Source: Arthrobacter sp. AZCC_0090
GTDB taxonomy: Bacteria; Actinomycetota; Actinomycetes; Actinomycetales; Micrococcaceae
Direction: 5' to 3'
DNA: 64,000 nucleotides
Assembly (NCBI RefSeq): GCF_014207375.1
Contig: NZ_JACHEE010000004.1
Coordinates: 339,292 to 403,291, forward strand
The first letter of the stretch is position 1; each line of letters opens with the position of its first letter. The notes under the pieces were generated by a model. That model was given only the letters and a program-made list of their open reading frames with translations, was not told the origin of the DNA and did no database searches. Below, piece by piece: positions 60,902 to 64,000 of the stretch. Made by a program: the position numbers and the translations under genes.

Positions 60902-62311
60902 CTAAATGGCTTTACCCGGGTTGAGGATCCCGGCGGGGTCGAAAAGCTCCTTGACGCGGTGCTGCAACTCGCGGATAGGCTCGGCCTGCTCGAGGCCGAG
61001 CCATCGCAGCTTGTACTGCCCTACCCCGTGCTCGCCGGTGATGGTTCCGCCCATCTCCAGTGCAGCGTCGATGGAGTCGTCCAAGGCCTTGTTGAGGCGG
61101 GACATAGCGTCCGCGTCTACTTCCGTGTCCACCCGGTCCACCCAGAACGTGGGGTGGAGGTTGCCGTCGCCAGCATGGGCCACTACCTTGAGCTGGACAG
61201 CGTGGTTGACGGCCATGGCTTCGAGCGCAGCCACGTAGTCCACCAGTCGCGACCTCGGAACGGCGACGTCCTCGCCCACGCGGTATTCATTGTCCACCTC
61301 GTCGCCTCGGCTCGAGCGCCGCATCTCGATGAGGCGCTCGGCTTCGGCATTCGCTCCCGCCATCACCTTGGCACCGCCAGCTGACAGGACTTCCCGCACC
61401 AGCGTGGCCTCCGCGGCCGCCCCGAATCCGTCTGTCTGGATCAGCAGCAGGGCCTGTCCGCGCTCACCGAGGTCAGAGCCGTACAGTTCGTCGAGCTGGG
61501 CCAGTGTTCCGGCGTCGAGCATTTCCATGATGGCGGGCTGGACGCGCGCCTTGCCAACCGCCAGGACGCCCGCGGCGGCGCCACGGAAATCCGCATAGAA
61601 AGCCGCCACAGTTTGTACTTCCCGGGGCAGGTAGCGCAGGCGTACCGTCACGCCCACCACAATCCCCAAGGTGCCTTCCGAGCCCACAAACAGGGCCGTG
61701 AGGTCGTAGCCTGCCACGCCTTTGAAGGTCTGGTGTCCGGCGTGGATGAGCGATCCATCGGCCAGGACGACGTCGAGCGCGAGCACCGAGTCCCTGGTCA
61801 CCCCATACTTGGCGCAACGCAGGCCGCCGGCGTTCGTGGCCACATTGCCGCCGATGGTGGATATCTTGTAACTCGCGGGGTCCGGCGCATACATCAGGCC
61901 GTGTTCGGCCGCCGCAACGTTCAGATCGGCATTCACCACACCAGGCTCGACGACGGCGGTCTCGTCGTCCGCGTTGAGCTGCAGGATGCGGTTCATCCGT
62001 TCCAGGCTGAGCACGATGCATCCCTGGCTGGCATGGGCACCACCCGAAACACCGGTTCCGGCACCACGGGCAACAATCGGAACCCCGTGTTTAGCGCAGC
62101 TGCGCACCACGTGCTGGACGTCTTCAACGGATTTCGCAAACACCACCGCGACGGGCAGGTGATGGTCCAGGACGGGTCCTTTGTCTGCAGCGTACATTAC
62201 GAGCGTGGGTTCGTCGACGGCCACCTGCCCAGGGGTGAGAGCCGCGGCAAGCTCATCCAGGAACCCGCTGGTGCTTTTGGTTTGTCCGGAAACGGCCGTG
62301 TAGTCCGACAA
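60902..62311 (-). CDS. FAD-linked oxidase, GlcD/D-lactate dehydrogenase-like
   Basis: 469 residues from a TTG at 62311, where AAGGGA is nine bases upstream and the homologous region begins; the longer frame from 62530 is not supported. The FAD-binding type 4 (VAO/PCMH) domain contains the PARGAGTGVSGGA-like stretch (IVARGAGTGVSGGAHASQ), GGNVATNAGGLRCAKYG and VGSEGTLGIVVGVTVRLRYLP. The C-terminal domain has KVVAHAGDGNLHPTFWVD and TGEHGVGQYKLRWL. Oxidises glycolate, D-lactate or another 2-hydroxy acid. The order MFS then oxidase is not an operon: the gene ends 130 bp before the MFS start. Confidence 0.87.
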   Translation of the reverse strand: MSDYTAVSGQTKSTSGFLDELAAALTPGQVAVDEPTLVMYAADKGPVLDHHLPVAVVFAKSVEDVQHVVRSCAKHGVPIVARGAGTGVSGGAHASQGCIVLSLERMNRILQLNADDETAVVEPGVVNADLNVAAAEHGLMYAPDPASYKISTIGGNVATNAGGLRCAKYGVTRDSVLALDVVLADGSLIHAGHQTFKGVAGYDLTALFVGSEGTLGIVVGVTVRLRYLPREVQTVAAFYADFRGAAAGVLAVGKARVQPAIMEMLDAGTLAQLDELYGSDLGERGQALLLIQTDGFGAAAEATLVREVLSAGGAKVMAGANAEAERLIEMRRSSRGDEVDNEYRVGEDVAVPRSRLVDYVAALEAMAVNHAVQLKVVAHAGDGNLHPTFWVDRVDTEVDADAMSRLNKALDDSIDAALEMGGTITGEHGVGQYKLRWLGLEQAEPIRELQHRVKELFDPAGILNPGKAI

Positions 62312-62387
62312 GATGGATCCCTTCGCAGCTGAGCACCGCGGACACGCCAATTCGGCAGTCTTCGCGGTGTTTTTCAGTGCTTCGAGT

Positions 62388-62981
62388 CTAGTACGCGGCG
62401 ATCGCCTGATGTCCCGGATGGCTTGGCCCGGAAAGCAGCCGAATCCGGCGGGCCATGACGATTTCCTGCTTGGCTTCATCCTGCGGATAGGGCCGCGAGG
62501 CGCCTGTGACTTCAAATCCGTGCCGGGCATAGAACTTCTTGGCGCGCACGTTGTCTTCGTGGACCCCCAACTCGATCACGCCGGCCCCGAGCTCGGAACT
62601 CGCTGCAGCGCAAGCCTCATCAAGCAACTGGTCAGCAAGGCCCAAGCCCCGGTGCTCAGGGGCCACATAGACGCTGATGAGCATGGCTTGCCGCGCCTGT
62701 GAGGGGTCTTGCGGCTGCTTGATGACCACGCGCATGAGTCCCCTGATCCGGCTACCGTCCGCGCCGTCGTCCGCCACGAGGGTAATACTCGAGTCGCCCG
62801 ACATGGTTGCGGCGCGCTCTTGCCATTGGGTGTCCGTCTGGCGCCGAGCGGCCGCGATGCTCTCCCCGTAGGCCATAGGGGTGTCCGAGAGCATCTCAAG
62901 GCGTACCTCGCGAAGCAACCGCCAGTCGGCAGCTTGGAGGCGACGGATTCTATTCACTTCCGCCGCCCATGAATCGGACAT
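62388..62981 (-). CDS. GNAT-family N-acetyltransferase
   Basis: 197 residues from 62981 (MSDSWAAEVNRIRRL). The GNAT fold shows LQAADWRLLREVRLEML, MAYGESIAAARRQTD, the CoA-binding stretch ISVYVAPEHRGLGLADQLLDEA and the last strand GVIELGVHEDNVRAKKFYARHGFEVTG. Overlaps the SRPBCC gene by 32 bp. The acceptor is unknown; several paralogues of this kind modify small amines. Confidence 0.85.
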   Translation of the reverse strand: MSDSWAAEVNRIRRLQAADWRLLREVRLEMLSDTPMAYGESIAAARRQTDTQWQERAATMSGDSSITLVADDGADGSRIRGLMRVVIKQPQDPSQARQAMLISVYVAPEHRGLGLADQLLDEACAAASSELGAGVIELGVHEDNVRAKKFYARHGFEVTGASRPYPQDEAKQEIVMARRIRLLSGPSHPGHQAIAAY

Positions 62982-63444
62982 AGCGATCAAGAACTCCGGG
63001 CCAGTCAGCCGCGTAGTCCGCGCGGGTTTGAGCGGGGTCCTCGGCGCCTTCCCAGCCAGTGTGGACCAGGCGAACCTCTGTGCCGCCGTCGACCGCCCTG
63101 AACGCAACCCGAAGCTCGGTAGACCACATCGCCGTGCTCCCCGGATACCAGCTCGCATGGAAGGACAACGGCGGTTGCCAATCGTCGATCGTCGCCCATA
63201 CTGAGGTGCGGCCGTCGTCGGCCGTCTCCAGGACCAGATTCTCCTCGAACTCGACGTGCGAGCCCACGCCGTAGACGCTGTGGTCCTCCATTGGCCACCA
63301 CAAATGCGGGTGATCGGTAAAGCCCATGAAAGCGTGCGCCACCGGCGAAGGCACGACGACGGTGCAGACTACGGGGTCCAGCTCACCGGGCTGCTCTGGC
63401 TGGGGTTCGGAGTCCGACGCGGCGTGACTGAAAAGGCTCTCCAT
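62950..63444 (-). CDS. SRPBCC-domain protein (AHSA1-like)
   Basis: 164 residues from 63444 (MESLFSHAASDSE); ATGs at 63456 and 63495 are other options and no ribosome site decides. START-like fold: TVVVPSPVAHAFMGFTDHPHLWWPM at the N-terminus, then VLETADDGRTSVWATIDDW and the C-terminal helix ADYAADWPGVLDRYVRFM. Ligand unknown. It overlaps the GNAT gene and is transcribed with it. Confidence 0.8.
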   Translation of the reverse strand: MESLFSHAASDSEPQPEQPGELDPVVCTVVVPSPVAHAFMGFTDHPHLWWPMEDHSVYGVGSHVEFEENLVLETADDGRTSVWATIDDWQPPLSFHASWYPGSTAMWSTELRVAFRAVDGGTEVRLVHTGWEGAEDPAQTRADYAADWPGVLDRYVRFMGGGSE

Positions 63445-63736
63445 GTGCACCAACATTACCGCTCGGCGACGCAAGCGGCTCGAGACTAGTTGCACTCCCC
63501 TACCGACGCTCGCTCACTTATGGGGCCTTCCGGCGGGGCGCTCGCTCACGTATGGGGGCTTCCGGCGGGACGGTCCTGCAGTTATCGGGCGTCCCGGGTG
63601 CGGGCCGGGGGTCTGGCCTGCGCATAGGTGATGGAGGGTTTGGGTCCGGCGGGGCGCCCGCTCGCTTATGGCGCCTTCCGGCGGGGCGGGTGCCCGGGGG
63701 CTGGGTGCCCGGGTGTGTAGGGGGGGTGGTTTAAAT
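63445..63736. other. Gap before rrn terminator
   Basis: About 290 bases with the repeat described at 63508. The reading frames there are repeat-driven and not called. No promoter for the SRPBCC gene was identified with certainty. Confidence 0.5.
63508..63689. repeat. Three copies of a 30-32-bp GC-rich repeat
   Basis: GCTCGCTCACTTATGGGGCC... followed by TTCCGGCGGG at 63508-63539, a second abutting copy at 63540-63571, and a third, shorter copy at 63660-63689. Similarity is about 85-90 percent by eye. It lies in the gap before the rRNA terminator. Confidence 0.75.
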
Positions 63737-63774
63737 GGTTCAGGCCCCGACACTGGTGTGTCGGGGCCTGGACC
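63737..63774 (-). terminator. rRNA operon terminator
   Basis: A 17-bp stem (63737-63753 with 63758-63774, one G-T wobble) and loop TGGT. In the leftward direction it follows the 5S gene and is followed by ATTTAAACC. Confidence 0.85.
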
Positions 63775-63784
63775 GTTAATGGTT

Positions 63785-63902
63785 GTCCGGCGGTGTCCTA
63801 CTCTCCCACACCCTCCCGGGTGCAGTACCATCGGCGCTGTGGGTCTTAGCTTCCGGGTTCGGAATGGGACCGGGCGTTTCCCCCACGCTATGACCGCCGT
63901 AA
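63785..63902 (-). rRNA. rrf: 5S ribosomal RNA
   Basis: About 118 bases. Read on the minus strand it begins near GTTACGGCGGTCATAGCG, contains the conserved CCCATTCCGAACCCGGAAG block and ends with GGACACCGCCGGAC, which pairs with the 5' end. The spacer 63903-64000 follows on its 5' side, and 23S rRNA should lie just beyond the window edge. Ends are set by the pairing and may be off by a few bases. Confidence 0.95.
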
Positions 63903-64000
63903 CCTTGTTACCCGGTCCTCCGCACGGGGTGCGGGGGCGGGAAGTCTGTGTGGTTACAACTTCGGTTCCCTGGGGAACTGTGGTGTTGTTATTGAGTTGT
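63903..64000 (-). other. 23S-5S spacer of rRNA operon
   Basis: AT-richer spacer (TTGTTACAACAC and GTTGTTATTGAG-type words) between the 5S gene and the expected 23S 3' end outside the window. Confidence 0.6.

Overview
This is high-GC actinobacterial chromosome, most likely Arthrobacter sensu lato (Arthrobacter, Paenarthrobacter or Pseudarthrobacter). The evidence is the otsAB pair, an MsiK/UgpC-type shared sugar ATPase, a DUF4032 kinase-like protein, many binding-protein sugar importers, ROK/LacI/GntR regulators and GTG/TTG starts with strong GGAG ribosome sites. The assignment rests on gene style; no ribosomal sequence long enough for taxonomy lies in the window. The content is almost entirely accessory catabolism. 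No phage genes, CRISPR array or defence system was seen.

Layout. 1-2.8 kb: end of a polyamine/iron-type ABC importer. 3.0-4.5 kb: APC permease. 5.0-7.3 kb: CitAB/DcuSR-like two-component system. 7.5-10.5 kb: SsuABC-like importer behind a CRP-type palindrome. 10.7-11.3 kb: secreted protein with a 240-bp tandem duplication. 11.4-11.7 kb: broken MmyB-type regulator. 12.0-20.0 kb: isomalto-oligosaccharide locus (GH66, MalEFG-like importer, GH13 oligo-1,6-glucosidase, divergent ROK regulator). 20.0-22.4 kb: YciI, an AHSA1 protein, a frameshifted EAL protein and a PadR regulator. 22.4-27.0 kb: amidohydrolase, MFS carrier and ornithine cyclodeaminase-like enzyme under a divergent GntR regulator. 27.3-33.1 kb: a very large secreted GH101 endo-alpha-N-acetylgalactosaminidase and its probable LacI repressor. 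33.4-37.0 kb: DctA, PrpF and LysR.

37.4-50.3 kb looks like a genomic island. The intact tRNA-Thr(UGU) at 50250-50323 has its 3' 39 bases repeated (one mismatch) at 37382-37420. Between them lie an IS110-like transposase scrap, an eight-gene leftward operon (two Gfo/Idh/MocA dehydrogenases, two TIM-barrel isomerase-like proteins, a zinc alcohol dehydrogenase and an ABC importer), a divergent ROK regulator, an AraC regulator and a GNAT pseudogene. The enzyme set resembles the oxidise/eliminate/hydrate/reduce kit known for levoglucosan-type 3-keto-sugar catabolism; the substrate is not known from sequence.

50.6-56.8 kb is core-like: DsbA-like thioredoxin protein, otsA-otsB, an orphan MsiK-type ATPase that could energise the ATPase-less importers here, and a DUF4032 protein. 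56.8-62.3 kb holds a second GntR regulator, a cytosine-deaminase-like amidohydrolase, a CynX-like MFS carrier and a GlcD-like flavoprotein. The window ends with a GNAT enzyme, an SRPBCC protein, an rrn terminator and 5S rRNA of a leftward rRNA operon.

Regulatory sites recur. A TTTGGTATACCAAA palindrome precedes genes in both GntR loci, 30 kb apart. TGTTAT-2-ATAACA-type palindromes tie the LacI gene to GH101. Direct and inverted repeats mark the ROK and PadR promoters.
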